From Longitalea luteola (GTDB lineage Bacteria > Bacteroidota > Bacteroidia > Chitinophagales > Chitinophagaceae): a DNA stretch of 64,000 bases. Position numbers and translations under genes: made by a program. The stretch's first letter is position 1, and the number at the start of each line of letters is the position of its first letter. Positions 51,593 to 61,376 of this stretch are shown here, in pieces. Below the pieces are notes generated by a model. The model searched no databases. It had not been told where the DNA came from and was given only the letters and a program-made list of their open reading frames with translations. Location of the stretch: positions 434,001-498,000 of the forward strand of contig NZ_JAFIQX010000001.1 of NCBI RefSeq assembly GCF_017356035.1. The letters run 5' to 3'.

Positions 51593-53425
51593 TTATTGCC
51601 ATTTGAATGGTAAGAACCAATTGTCCTTATCCGACAAACGGCCACGGATAACTGCAGCGAGTCCAAGATTGCCGGCCTTTTCAAATTTGGCTGCTATTTT
51701 ATTTGCCAGGTAACCGGGATCGTTTTTTCGCAGGGCCACCCGAACCAGGTCGGGCCAGCGATTGCCTTCATAAGCCAGTTCCAGTGCATTTTCATCGATG
51801 ATCATATCTTCTATGAACTGCTGAAAACCCAGACTATCTGAATATGGTTTTATAAAGCCATTGGCGCTCATGTCAAAATACCTGGCCGAATCAACCTTCA
51901 CCGAACGCAGGGCTGCACGTCCCCTGATGCCCTGGTTGCGATACCAGTTGTTACGATAGGCGGGTGCATCTCCTTCACGGGCATCGAAATCATACGGATA
52001 GGGAAGAAACGTTTGTTGCCATTTGGTTACATCCCTTGTTCTGGCGGCGCCGGGTAAAGTATCATAGGTTTCTTTGATGCCGCGGTTTACCAATGCGTAT
52101 GCTACTTTCATTTTACCGGCCCTGTTGGCGGCTTCTGCATAATGTAAATGCAGGGTGGCGGCACGGGTCAGGAACCATTTCCCGGTTTTGTTGAACAGGT
52201 TTACCGGTAAATTATCAGAGCCAAGGTAGTTATACAGGTATTTCATGATCACCGGCTGACCGTTTATCGTTCTGTAGGTAAAAACACTTCTTGAGTCGAA
52301 TGGGAAATTATCTCTCAGTACCGCTGCGGCGGTATTCGTTCCGGAAGCATAGGTGAACACCTGCGTTTGTGAATTCCAATTTTCAATGGCTGCCTGTGAA
52401 GGTTTTACCAGGTAACTGCCGCCGCTGGGTGAGAAAAGATCGATCAGCGGATTTTGGGGTTCAAAATTCTTATCGAAGGGTAATACCCAGATCCACTCAT
52501 AGTTGAACTCATTGTCCTGCCCGCGCTCAAACAGATAACGCCAGCCTGGCGTATACACCAGGGAGCTGAAGTCCTGGGCCCTTGAATAACTTATGGAAGA
52601 ATTGGCGAAGCTGGAAATACGGTATTGGTTATAAAATGTTTCACCCAAACCAGAAGGACCGTTGATCTCCATTACTCTTTTATACCGGTCTGCTGCTTTA
52701 TCATATTGTCCATCCCACAGGTACAGATCGCCCAGCAAAATATTCTTGTTGATGAAGAAACGGGAAGTACTATAACCGTCAACAGTGGTGAGTAAGGTAG
52801 TACCTGTTGGGTAATCTTCGGTAAAAGGCAAACGCTCGGTAAAGGAAACCAGAGAGTCGATCAGCGCCTCCAGTTTTACCATGGGAAATTTAGAGATGTC
52901 ATGCAGGTCCGATGCCTGTTCCAATGGTGAAGTGATATAGGGGATCTCACCAAAATGAATGCCCAGCTGCAGATATACCCATGAGCGGATAGCGGCTACA
53001 TCGGAATATCGCTGGTTGTATTCAATTTCTTTCAGTTTGTTTTCCCGGATCATGATATCGAAATTTGCCAGCACATCGTTACAGTTCACAATAACATCGT
53101 AAAACGGGCGGGGGTCTGCATACGGATTGCCTGCTTTAACCGAATGGGTATTCAATTGCTGCAGGTTTTCATCTGCATTCAGGGTAACATCCATGAGGTC
53201 GCCTCTTAACTCATTCAGCAGGATATAAGGTTTTGCCAGTTGCATCAGCTTGCCATATATGCCAATGACGGCAGCATCGGCATCAAATACATTACGGTAC
53301 ATCTGTGTTTTATCAACCGCATTCTCCGGTTCTACATCAAAGATCTTTTTGCAGGAAGCTAAGGCTGTTACACAGGCCACAGTTATAAGCAGTATTGAAT
53401 AGTACTTTATTCTTGAAGGTCTCAT
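51593..53425 (-). CDS. SusD/RagB lipoprotein (second pair)
   Basis: A 610-residue SusD-family lipoprotein with a lipobox ending LASC (Cys near residue 25) followed by KKIFDVEPENAVDK, the usual N-terminal SusD stretch. The C-terminal helix ends with ENALELAYEGNRWPDLVRVALRK, the RxxELAxEGxRWxDLxR signature. It is longer than the first SusD by 100 residues, so it carries an insertion in the ligand-binding face. It is the partner of the SusC at 53457, 31 bp away on the same strand, and precedes the pectate lyase gene. Probable ligand: pectic oligosaccharides, inferred from the neighbouring lyase. Confidence 0.95.
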   Translation of the reverse strand: MRPSRIKYYSILLITVACVTALASCKKIFDVEPENAVDKTQMYRNVFDADAAVIGIYGKLMQLAKPYILLNELRGDLMDVTLNADENLQQLNTHSVKAGNPYADPRPFYDVIVNCNDVLANFDIMIRENKLKEIEYNQRYSDVAAIRSWVYLQLGIHFGEIPYITSPLEQASDLHDISKFPMVKLEALIDSLVSFTERLPFTEDYPTGTTLLTTVDGYSTSRFFINKNILLGDLYLWDGQYDKAADRYKRVMEINGPSGLGETFYNQYRISSFANSSISYSRAQDFSSLVYTPGWRYLFERGQDNEFNYEWIWVLPFDKNFEPQNPLIDLFSPSGGSYLVKPSQAAIENWNSQTQVFTYASGTNTAAAVLRDNFPFDSRSVFTYRTINGQPVIMKYLYNYLGSDNLPVNLFNKTGKWFLTRAATLHLHYAEAANRAGKMKVAYALVNRGIKETYDTLPGAARTRDVTKWQQTFLPYPYDFDAREGDAPAYRNNWYRNQGIRGRAALRSVKVDSARYFDMSANGFIKPYSDSLGFQQFIEDMIIDENALELAYEGNRWPDLVRVALRKNDPGYLANKIAAKFEKAGNLGLAAVIRGRLSDKDNWFLPFKWQ

Positions 53426-53456
53426 AAGTTTCTCAATGACTTTTTAATAATTGTAA

Positions 53457-56400
53457 TTACAAACCGATCCTTGCTCCCAACAGGATGGACCTGAATTGCG
53501 GCTCCAGGGTGTTATCTATGCCCATACCAAAAACACTTTCAGTGGCGCTGAATTCAGGATCGTATCCTTTGTACTTTGTCAATGTAACCAGGTTATTACC
53601 GGTGAGGTACACGGTTGCATATTTGAAAAATCCAGGCTTGAAAGGAATATTATACGTAACCGAAACGCTTCTCAACCGCATGTAAGACCCGTCTTCTATC
53701 CAGCGGTTGGAGAACCGGCTGTTGCCCATGGGATCGCCCCAGGTAGCTTTCGGCATCGCTGTTTCATGCCCGTTGGTGCGCCAGCGGTTGCGTACAGCCA
53801 GTGTCTGGTTATTGGTGCCGGAAGCGGATTCCAGCTGGTTACGGGTATAATTGTAAATGTCATTGCCTTTTACAAATGTCACCAGTACATCCAGCTCAAA
53901 GCCTTTATAACGGAATTTATTATTGAAAGCGCCGGTGAGGTCTGGGTTGGGATTGCCGATTACCTGGCGGTCATTTTCATCGATGATGTTATCATTGTTC
54001 AGGTCGGTAAAATGAATATCGCCTCCAGTGAAAGGCACCAGGCTGCCGTCTGCTTTTTTAACGGATAAACCAGCCAGGGCCGCATCCCCATCGGTGGTAT
54101 ACACACCATTGGATTCGTAGCCGTAGAATAGATTGGGTGCTCTACCTGCTTCCGTAATATAAGAAGCGCCGGCAAAGGATGAGATAATATTGTCTACCGG
54201 CAGTTTATCAATCGTTGAACGGTATTTGCTGATGTTCATATCAACATCCCAGCTAAAAGCGGCGCCGTTCACGATGCGGGCTGCCAGTGATGCTTCAATA
54301 CCTTTGGTGGTCATGCCACCGGTGTTGGTGATAGCATAGCTAAAACCGGAAACAGGCGCCGGTTCGTATACGATCATCTTATCGGTTTTGCGCTGATATA
54401 CATCTACACTGAGACTGATGCGTTCATTTAAAAGAGCGGCATCGATGCCTGCATTCAGCAGGGTAGCTGCTTCCCACTGCAGCTGGTTATTGCCGGGACC
54501 GCCGCGTGTCAATCCCTGCATGCCCAGCAGGTTTTGGGAAATATAATATTGACGGGCGGTGAAATCGCCTATATCATCATTGCCCGACAGGCCAATGGAG
54601 GCCCTTAGCTTCAACAGATCGATAAGATCAGTTTTCAAAAAGTTTTCGGAGGAGATCAGCCAGGCAGCTGCCAATGATGGCAATACGGCAAATTTATTTC
54701 CGCCTAGTCCCAGGGCGCCGGGAATATTTTTTCCAAAGCGCGATGAACCGTCCATGGCCACATTCAGGGAAACAAAGTATTTGCCGGCATAATTATAGTC
54801 TGTATTGAAATAAGTGCTTAGCCAGTGTGATCTGCCCATACTGCCGCCGACCCTGCGCAAAGCATTGGAACCAAAACCTACACTTACCAGTTCATCAATG
54901 GCTGCATTGAATCCACGGCCTATATCCTGTTCGGTTTTGTTTGAAAGGTAGCGGATGCCCAGCCGTGCGGTGAGCTCGTGTAAATGGTGAAGCGTTTGAT
55001 TATAGGTAAGTCGCGTATCGTTATACAGTGAGAATAGAGTTTTTACCTGTGAGCCCGACCTGTTGAAGGCGATCTCGTTGCTTAACGTATCCGGCGTTAC
55101 CCCTTTACGTGGAATAAAAAAGTTTTCCCGTACTTTATCACTGGTCACTGCCACCGTGCTGGATAAGGCGAGTGACCGGCCGAGCTCATAGTTAAATGCC
55201 ACAGATCCCAGGAATCGGTAGCTTTTGTTGGAACCCAATGCCACATCGGTGATAGAAACCGGGTTGGTGAGGTTAAAGGTATCGCGGTCGGCCAGCAGGG
55301 GCGATTCAATGCCTTTATCAGACAACTCCCGGTAATGCAGCAACGGTGATTTGATCAGGGCCAGAAAAACAGGATTGGTTTTATAAGCCCTGCCCTGGTC
55401 CCTGAGTTCCTGCTCATTGAAGGTAAAGCTGAGGTTCGTGGTGGCGGTCATTCGTTTGCCCAGGTTGAGGTCGCCATTGAAACGCATATTGTAGCGGGTA
55501 AGACCCGTGTTCTTTATAACTGCGCCATTACTCATATAACCCAAGGAGAGGCCGTATTTGGCAATATTATCACCCCCTGTCACTTTCAGGTATACATTGC
55601 GCGTAGTGCTTCTGTCGTATACCAGGTTTTGCCAGTTGGTATTGTTATGGTATTGATGATACGATGAGTTCGAAGGATCATCATTCATATAGGGCAGGTC
55701 CTGGATGGCTGCATCGGACATGCCTTTTGATTTCAGGATATCTGCCAGGTATACTCGGTGATCGGCCGCTTCCATTACCGGCAGGTTGGTGGGTGTGAAA
55801 TTGATACCTGCATAGGAGGCGAAATCTATTTTCGTTTGGAGTTCATGGGCACGCGCGGTGGTAATGATAATTACGCCATTAGCGCCTTTAGTACCATAGA
55901 TGGAGGAGCCGTCTTTTAACACGGTGATGTTGTCAATATCCTTTACATCAATGGTCGATAATGGATCGGTATAATGGTTATTGATAATGGAGCCGCCATA
56001 GTCGTTGTTGTCGAAAAGCACACCATCTACCACGATCAGCGGTGCATTGGTAGCGTATAAGGAAGATGGGCCGCGCAACAGCAGGGATGCGCCCTTATTG
56101 GGTGTGCCTGAACGCCGGGTTACCATCAGGCCGGCCGCTTTACCCTGCAACCAGGTAGCCGGTGTTTCTGCCACGCGGTTCCAGGTACCGTTTGTTTGCA
56201 GCGAGGTAGTAGCATAAGGCGTATGGCTCTTCATGCGTTGATCGAACGGCAACTGCGCTGCATCGAAATAGGAGTTGTAAGGATTGGGATACAAAGCCGC
56301 CGTTATCTGCTGCCGGCCCTGCAGCGCTATTTCTTTTGTTTGATAATCGTCGCTGTGCAGGGTTACCGAAACATATTTCGATGGAACGTCGATGGTAAAT

Positions 56401-56633
56401 GCGCCGGTGCTGTCGGTAATGGCAGCCGAATATTTTTTGTAAGTGACACGGATGCCACGCAGTGGTTTTTTCGTAACCGCATCTGTAACCAAACCGGTTA
56501 CGGAGATGGCGCCGGGCCGTTTTTTCTGAATGACAATAATGCTATCTACCTGTTGAGGCTGGTCCTGGGCCGCTGCATACATACCCGCCATAAGCGGCAG
56601 GAGTAATACAGTAAATTTTTTCAATAGCTGCAT
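53457..56633 (-). CDS. SusC/RagA TonB-dependent transporter without STN domain
   Basis: A 1058-residue transporter. The ATG at 56633 (MQLLKKFTVLLL) begins the signal peptide; an earlier start at 56687 would overlap the fasciclin gene and is rejected. After the signal comes a carboxypeptidase-regulatory-like domain (about 40-125, with GAISVTGLVTDAVTKKPLRG), the plug (about 130-255, with YGTKGANGVIIITTARAHEL) and the barrel, ending FRSILLGARIGL. No STN domain is present, so it should not signal to an FecR; regulation must come by another route. Its partner SusD follows 31 bp later, and two fasciclin lipoproteins lie upstream in the same operon. Confidence 0.94.
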   Translation of the reverse strand: MQLLKKFTVLLLPLMAGMYAAAQDQPQQVDSIIVIQKKRPGAISVTGLVTDAVTKKPLRGIRVTYKKYSAAITDSTGAFTIDVPSKYVSVTLHSDDYQTKEIALQGRQQITAALYPNPYNSYFDAAQLPFDQRMKSHTPYATTSLQTNGTWNRVAETPATWLQGKAAGLMVTRRSGTPNKGASLLLRGPSSLYATNAPLIVVDGVLFDNNDYGGSIINNHYTDPLSTIDVKDIDNITVLKDGSSIYGTKGANGVIIITTARAHELQTKIDFASYAGINFTPTNLPVMEAADHRVYLADILKSKGMSDAAIQDLPYMNDDPSNSSYHQYHNNTNWQNLVYDRSTTRNVYLKVTGGDNIAKYGLSLGYMSNGAVIKNTGLTRYNMRFNGDLNLGKRMTATTNLSFTFNEQELRDQGRAYKTNPVFLALIKSPLLHYRELSDKGIESPLLADRDTFNLTNPVSITDVALGSNKSYRFLGSVAFNYELGRSLALSSTVAVTSDKVRENFFIPRKGVTPDTLSNEIAFNRSGSQVKTLFSLYNDTRLTYNQTLHHLHELTARLGIRYLSNKTEQDIGRGFNAAIDELVSVGFGSNALRRVGGSMGRSHWLSTYFNTDYNYAGKYFVSLNVAMDGSSRFGKNIPGALGLGGNKFAVLPSLAAAWLISSENFLKTDLIDLLKLRASIGLSGNDDIGDFTARQYYISQNLLGMQGLTRGGPGNNQLQWEAATLLNAGIDAALLNERISLSVDVYQRKTDKMIVYEPAPVSGFSYAITNTGGMTTKGIEASLAARIVNGAAFSWDVDMNISKYRSTIDKLPVDNIISSFAGASYITEAGRAPNLFYGYESNGVYTTDGDAALAGLSVKKADGSLVPFTGGDIHFTDLNNDNIIDENDRQVIGNPNPDLTGAFNNKFRYKGFELDVLVTFVKGNDIYNYTRNQLESASGTNNQTLAVRNRWRTNGHETAMPKATWGDPMGNSRFSNRWIEDGSYMRLRSVSVTYNIPFKPGFFKYATVYLTGNNLVTLTKYKGYDPEFSATESVFGMGIDNTLEPQFRSILLGARIGL

Positions 56634-56670
56634 GTTTTGGTCGTATATAGTTACGGTGATCTGATGTTGT

Positions 56671-58116
56671 TTAAGGAACAGGAACAAAACGCAGGTAATC
56701 CAGCACCAGGGGGTTGGTTCCTGAAGCGGTTAGCTGCACTTCAATAGTGCCATAACCGGGAGCGGTAAATTCGCCCAACAGTTTTTCGTTAAAGGCGCCT
56801 GCAGCAGTACTTAACGGTACTGCATGGGCCAGGGTGGCCAGCGTGGTATAAGTACCCTCATTAAGCGATTTCACTACAATGTTCTGGTTGAATGTACCTG
56901 CTTGAAAATCGTTCACCCCAAGGGCATATACCTGGTATTTCATAGAGGGAGAATTGTTCAGTCTGTAAAAAGCGTAATAAGCCGAAACACCATGACCCGT
57001 GATCATAAGATCAGCATAGGTTCTTTTGTTAATGGTGTCGTACCGGATCCGCTTGTTGGTATTGCCGGTTTTGTCGGAGTGGTAACCTGATGGAAACTCG
57101 CCCTCAATGATCCGCTGGCGGAACTTGTCTACTGTAAGCACATTTATATTGCTCATTACATAGGCAATGCCGTTACTGAGCTTTTTAGTGGAAATAATAT
57201 TGGAGGCGTTCAGCGGCACCGGCGTGCCGTTCCTCGATAACAGGGATGCCGGTAATGCATTCGGCTGGTACAGGCCTTCCACCACCAGGTCTTTTACCAG
57301 ATGCAATTTGCTCAATGAGTCGGTAACAGCAGCTGCAGGATGTTTAAAGTAGGGCTTCAGGGAATCGGCTTCCACATTAAAATTGTCGTCGGTGATCACA
57401 AAATACGTGTACAGCTTATCCTCTTTTTTTACATCATAAGCTATTTCATTAAAGGCGTTGCGGTTAATATAACCGGTGCCGGGCCGGTAAATAGGATCGC
57501 CGGTAATGGGATTTACACTGTCGATGACAGCCTGTGACAGATCGCGCTCCACACGGTTGGTAGATACGATATATGCATGCTGCTGATAGGTGGTGGTAGT
57601 GCTATTGATATATTCCCAGATACTTTGCAATGCAGGCACAGGCTTATCGATAATATGCAATACACCATTGCTTACAAAGCGATCGGCAGCCGTGATAGTG
57701 GCTTCATCGAATGTATTTTTTTCAAATCCATTGTACTTTCCGCTCAGTACCGGTATTCGGGTGCCGGTGACGGCTTCCCGGGTAAAATATGCCTGACTGG
57801 CAATATGGTTCTTTACAAAGGTGGTGAGCCGGCTAATATCATTTACAATGGCAGGATCGAGGTTTTGCAGTGCCGTGTTGGTGGGCGCCCATACCGTATA
57901 GTTCTTTGATGACCGCAACAGGGTATCGAGGCCGGTTTTGGTAATGAGCTCCCTGAACGTGCTCAGGTTGTCGTCTGCATCGATGGCGTGCTGCAGGTTG
58001 AGCGACAGATCCTGGTTGTTTATTTGGTTGTGATCGTCCCATTTTTTGCAGGCTGACATGCTGAAGCAGGCTGTAAAAAGAAAGATCGTTATGAGTTGTT
58101 TATAGCTTGAATACAT
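56671..58116 (-). CDS. fasciclin (FAS1) domain lipoprotein
   Basis: A 481-residue lipoprotein with a lipobox ending MSAC (Cys near residue 23). Two FAS1 domains follow: about 40-160 (LSTFRELITKTGLDTLL, YTVWAPTNTAL, FVSNGVLHIIDKPV) and about 165-325. The last 140 residues look like a galactose-binding-type beta-sandwich (ends LVLDYLRFVP, a motif of CBM-like modules). FAS1 domains mediate adhesion and glycan binding. It sits between two SusC/SusD pairs and next to a second FAS1 lipoprotein, so a surface glycan-binding role in this pectin locus is likely. Function is inferred. Confidence 0.85.
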   Translation of the reverse strand: MYSSYKQLITIFLFTACFSMSACKKWDDHNQINNQDLSLNLQHAIDADDNLSTFRELITKTGLDTLLRSSKNYTVWAPTNTALQNLDPAIVNDISRLTTFVKNHIASQAYFTREAVTGTRIPVLSGKYNGFEKNTFDEATITAADRFVSNGVLHIIDKPVPALQSIWEYINSTTTTYQQHAYIVSTNRVERDLSQAVIDSVNPITGDPIYRPGTGYINRNAFNEIAYDVKKEDKLYTYFVITDDNFNVEADSLKPYFKHPAAAVTDSLSKLHLVKDLVVEGLYQPNALPASLLSRNGTPVPLNASNIISTKKLSNGIAYVMSNINVLTVDKFRQRIIEGEFPSGYHSDKTGNTNKRIRYDTINKRTYADLMITGHGVSAYYAFYRLNNSPSMKYQVYALGVNDFQAGTFNQNIVVKSLNEGTYTTLATLAHAVPLSTAAGAFNEKLLGEFTAPGYGTIEVQLTASGTNPLVLDYLRFVPVP

Positions 58117-58164
58117 TACGTGTTGATTTGTATTACTGATTCGTTTTACGCTTGCTATTCATCG

Positions 58165-59862
58165 TTAGAAGTCAACCAGTGTTCCGTCGCGGGCAAAGCG
58201 CGGCAGGTACTGGTTCATGTTCACTGGTATGATGTGGATCATATCCAGGAAATTGGAGTTCTGCCCGGTACCGGCGCCGGGTAATGCCTGTAACCTGAAT
58301 ACGTGCCGGTCGGTGGTAGGTACATCTATGATGCCCAGGTATTTGCCGGCGGCCAGTTGTTCAGCAGTTGGCGAATATTTTTTCCAGCCCAATGCTTCCA
58401 GTTCGCCATCGCTCAGGTTGGGCCTGCGCTCTGTAAAGTTGAACGTGCGCGACATGGCCTGTCCGTCGAAAAAGACCTGCACGGGCATATTGGAGCCGCC
58501 GGGCTGACCAATAGAGCCTGATTGTTTGGCAGTACGGTAACAGATCCACACTTTGTACCTGCCTTTTACAATGATCGGAGAAGTAAAATCGATCCAGAAG
58601 TGGCGCGAGGTATTACCCATCGGGATCGACAGGTGGTCGTTATAAAATACCGGTATGGATCCTGATGTAGTGTAGGAGTAATCGAGGTTGTTGGTTGTTT
58701 TATCCCAGTTGATATCTTTAATGGAACCATACGTGAAGCTGTAACTCGCTTTCCTGAATACAGCCGGTAATTTTCTTACCTCGGGGAAATCTGCCACATC
58801 CCAATAGATAGGCACCGGTAAACGAACTTTCGGACTGAAATGCCCCAGGCTCGTATGTAATACACCGTTGGTTGCCGATACATCGCTGGTCGTACGTTGA
58901 ATTTCTACCCCGGGTTCATGCACGCCATTGAAATTAATATCGTTCAACAGCACTCTTTCACCATCCAGTTTCGAGGCCAGTACTTCCAGCGGGGCCAGCG
59001 TGGTATGGGAACTGGACGAAACGATATCTGCCAGGTATTTGGCATCGGGTATTATATGGTAGGCTACATAAATGTGCAGGCTGTCACCCACACTATCAGG
59101 TTTGCCGGTATGGCAATATTTCTGGTAAAGGTCGTGATAACTGTGAATGCCGCTGTCGGCCAGGGCGCTGTTGGTCTCCGCAAACAGCGTGAGCCAGCGC
59201 CGGGTGGTATCTGCCAGGTTGATGGTGTTCAGGCTGTCATAAAAACCGGTTGCTTCCAGCGCCTGTTTGAAAATGGAATACTCATTGTTCTCACTAACCA
59301 GCTGGGCCAGGGTCTTGGTGGCTGGTAAGAGCACATGATCGATCGTATGCACATAGCCATTCCCCGTTCTGATATTGGGTTCCTGTATTATGGCACGCCG
59401 GTTCACCGTGTAATTCGATACGCCGTTTTCATTGTTAACACTCGTAATGAGGTATTGGCCATACATGGTTACTGTTGGCAGCTTGCCATCTTTAAAGGAG
59501 CTGCTGGTAAGCGTATCGCTCATCAGGTGGAGCTTCACGATATTGATGGCCTCCTGTTCTGTTATCTGATCAACAGAACCGAGGTTCCTTTCTGTCAAAT
59601 ACCCTTTTATGCCATCGTTGGTGGGAGCGAACATGGTATAGGAGCCATAGGCATTCAAAAAGCCGTTGTAACCCGATTTTTCAATGATCTTCACCAGGTC
59701 GGAATATTTCTCGGGATTTTTGGTGAGGTATTCAAAGATGTTCACATCGGTAGTGGTTGATACAACAATGGCAACTTTTTTACAGCCACTGAGCCACACG
59801 GCAATGATCATGCAGCATGATAACAGCAAACTGGTTGGAATATATTTTTTCATAAATGGCAT
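58165..59862 (-). CDS. fasciclin (FAS1) domain lipoprotein
   Basis: A 565-residue lipoprotein with Cys in the WLSGC lipobox (residue 27). A first FAS1 domain (about 40-180; YTMFAPTNDGIKGYL and TGNGYVHTIDHVLLP), a divergent second FAS1 domain (about 185-350; NGVLHTSLGHF) and a C-terminal beta-sandwich (about 360-565; PIIVKGRYKVWICYRT and FDGQAMSRTFNF) follow. It starts where the upstream SusD ends (TAATG overlap), suggesting coupled translation; an ATG three codons in, at 59853, is also possible. Likely a surface glycan-binding partner of the SusC/SusD complex. It is a relative of the next gene but with low identity. Confidence 0.85.
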   Translation of the reverse strand: MPFMKKYIPTSLLLSCCMIIAVWLSGCKKVAIVVSTTTDVNIFEYLTKNPEKYSDLVKIIEKSGYNGFLNAYGSYTMFAPTNDGIKGYLTERNLGSVDQITEQEAINIVKLHLMSDTLTSSSFKDGKLPTVTMYGQYLITSVNNENGVSNYTVNRRAIIQEPNIRTGNGYVHTIDHVLLPATKTLAQLVSENNEYSIFKQALEATGFYDSLNTINLADTTRRWLTLFAETNSALADSGIHSYHDLYQKYCHTGKPDSVGDSLHIYVAYHIIPDAKYLADIVSSSSHTTLAPLEVLASKLDGERVLLNDINFNGVHEPGVEIQRTTSDVSATNGVLHTSLGHFSPKVRLPVPIYWDVADFPEVRKLPAVFRKASYSFTYGSIKDINWDKTTNNLDYSYTTSGSIPVFYNDHLSIPMGNTSRHFWIDFTSPIIVKGRYKVWICYRTAKQSGSIGQPGGSNMPVQVFFDGQAMSRTFNFTERRPNLSDGELEALGWKKYSPTAEQLAAGKYLGIIDVPTTDRHVFRLQALPGAGTGQNSNFLDMIHIIPVNMNQYLPRFARDGTLVDF

Positions 59863-61355
59863 TATTTATAGAATGGGTTTTGCTCCAGTTGTTTGTCAGT
59901 GGTCAGTTCATAGAAATATATCGGGAAGTAATGACTGTTCTTGTCTTTGTATTTGGCAATGGCTGATTGCTGCCGGTCGGGGCTCACGGTTAGGGCTACC
60001 AGGTTAAGCAGGATATCCAGGCGTTCATAGTTGTTCCGTTTGGCATTGCGCAGCAGGTCATACCACCGTTTCCCTTCGTAGGCAAATTCCCGGGCCCTTT
60101 CTTCGAGGATATAATCGGCGATGGCCCTTTTATCAGCGGGGTCAGGATTTTCCTCCGTTTGTACAAGTGCTCTTGCACGGTTCCTGATTATTCGCACCAG
60201 GTCCAGGGCCTCACTGCCTCTGTCCAACTGGTTCAGTGCTTCTGCTTTTATCAGTAGGATATCGGCGAAGCGGTAAACGATCCAGTTGGCGTATGATTCA
60301 TTGGCGCTGCGGATATTGGTATTATTCCAACCCATATATTTCCAAATAACGCCGTCTGTTGTGCGAATGGCAGCTCCATCGCCACGGAAGTCTTTATTGT
60401 CAGCATTGATGTAGTCAACCGTGTACAGCTCTTCCATAACAAGCGGGTTCGAGAGGAACCGGCGGTTGCTGATGAACATGGGATAAAAGGAATTCAGCTT
60501 CTGGGGATTGAACTGGATCTCAAATATGGATTCGTTTGAATTGCCATTGGCATACAGATTACTGAAATAAACATTGGAAGTTGTTTCATCTACCAGGCCA
60601 AATTTACCGGCATTCATCACTTTGTCGCATGCGTTTATACATTCAGGATATTTTTCCATCCATAAGTATACATCTGCCTGCAGGGCATATACGGAGTATT
60701 TGGTGATCCTTCCTTTATCAGAGAGCGTGTTTCCATAAGAAATAACGGCGTCAGTTGCTGCATGGCTGAGATCGTCAAGGATCTGGTTCAACACTTCCTG
60801 TTGCGGGCTCTTGGGTAATTGCTCCAGTTCCTGATCGCTGCTGGTGGCGGATAACTTGAGCGGTACATCGCCAAAACTTCTCACCAGGTAAAAGTATAAC
60901 AGCGCCCTGATCGTTCGTACCTCTGCGATGTACTGGTTCAGTGCTTCCTGCGTAAAGGTCTTATCTGCCTGCAGCACGCCGGGAGCGAATGCTATTACCG
61001 TATTACAATAGTTGATGGTTTGATACAGGTTGCGCCAGTTGGTGATGGAATTGGTGGCCAGGATATTCGCATTCATGATATCCACTTCTTCATTTGTCGC
61101 CAGGGTAGTGGCTGATAACATGTCGGCCCGCAATTCTCCCCACAGGAAGAAAGTTTCTGTAAGTGGTTTGCCCGAGGGTGAGCCCAGGAGGGAAGCATAC
61201 ACGCCAAAAACGGCCGCCTGTACCTGTTCTTTCGTTTTCCAAAATTCAGCACTGGTGATACCATCCTGCGGCTCCAGGTTGAGCCATTTTTTGCAGGAGG
61301 TACCGGCCAGCAGGGTTAAAAGGAAAATAGTGTATATCGATATCTTTTTTAACAT
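59862..61355 (-). CDS. SusD/RagB lipoprotein (first pair of this locus)
   Basis: A 497-residue SusD-family lipoprotein with Cys in the lipobox ending AGTSC (residue 21), then KKWLNLEPQDGITSAEFWKT, typical of mature SusD. Central helices include AEVRTIRALLYFYLVRSFGD; the C-terminal signature is EERAREFAYEGKRWYDLLR. It follows the SusC at 61377 with a 21-bp gap and overlaps the next fasciclin gene by one base (TAATG). This is the binding partner of the right-edge SusC. Glycan target is inferred to be pectic. Confidence 0.95.
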   Translation of the reverse strand: MLKKISIYTIFLLTLLAGTSCKKWLNLEPQDGITSAEFWKTKEQVQAAVFGVYASLLGSPSGKPLTETFFLWGELRADMLSATTLATNEEVDIMNANILATNSITNWRNLYQTINYCNTVIAFAPGVLQADKTFTQEALNQYIAEVRTIRALLYFYLVRSFGDVPLKLSATSSDQELEQLPKSPQQEVLNQILDDLSHAATDAVISYGNTLSDKGRITKYSVYALQADVYLWMEKYPECINACDKVMNAGKFGLVDETTSNVYFSNLYANGNSNESIFEIQFNPQKLNSFYPMFISNRRFLSNPLVMEELYTVDYINADNKDFRGDGAAIRTTDGVIWKYMGWNNTNIRSANESYANWIVYRFADILLIKAEALNQLDRGSEALDLVRIIRNRARALVQTEENPDPADKRAIADYILEERAREFAYEGKRWYDLLRNAKRNNYERLDILLNLVALTVSPDRQQSAIAKYKDKNSHYFPIYFYELTTDKQLEQNPFYK

Positions 61356-61376
61356 AGTATGGAATGATTAATAGCA

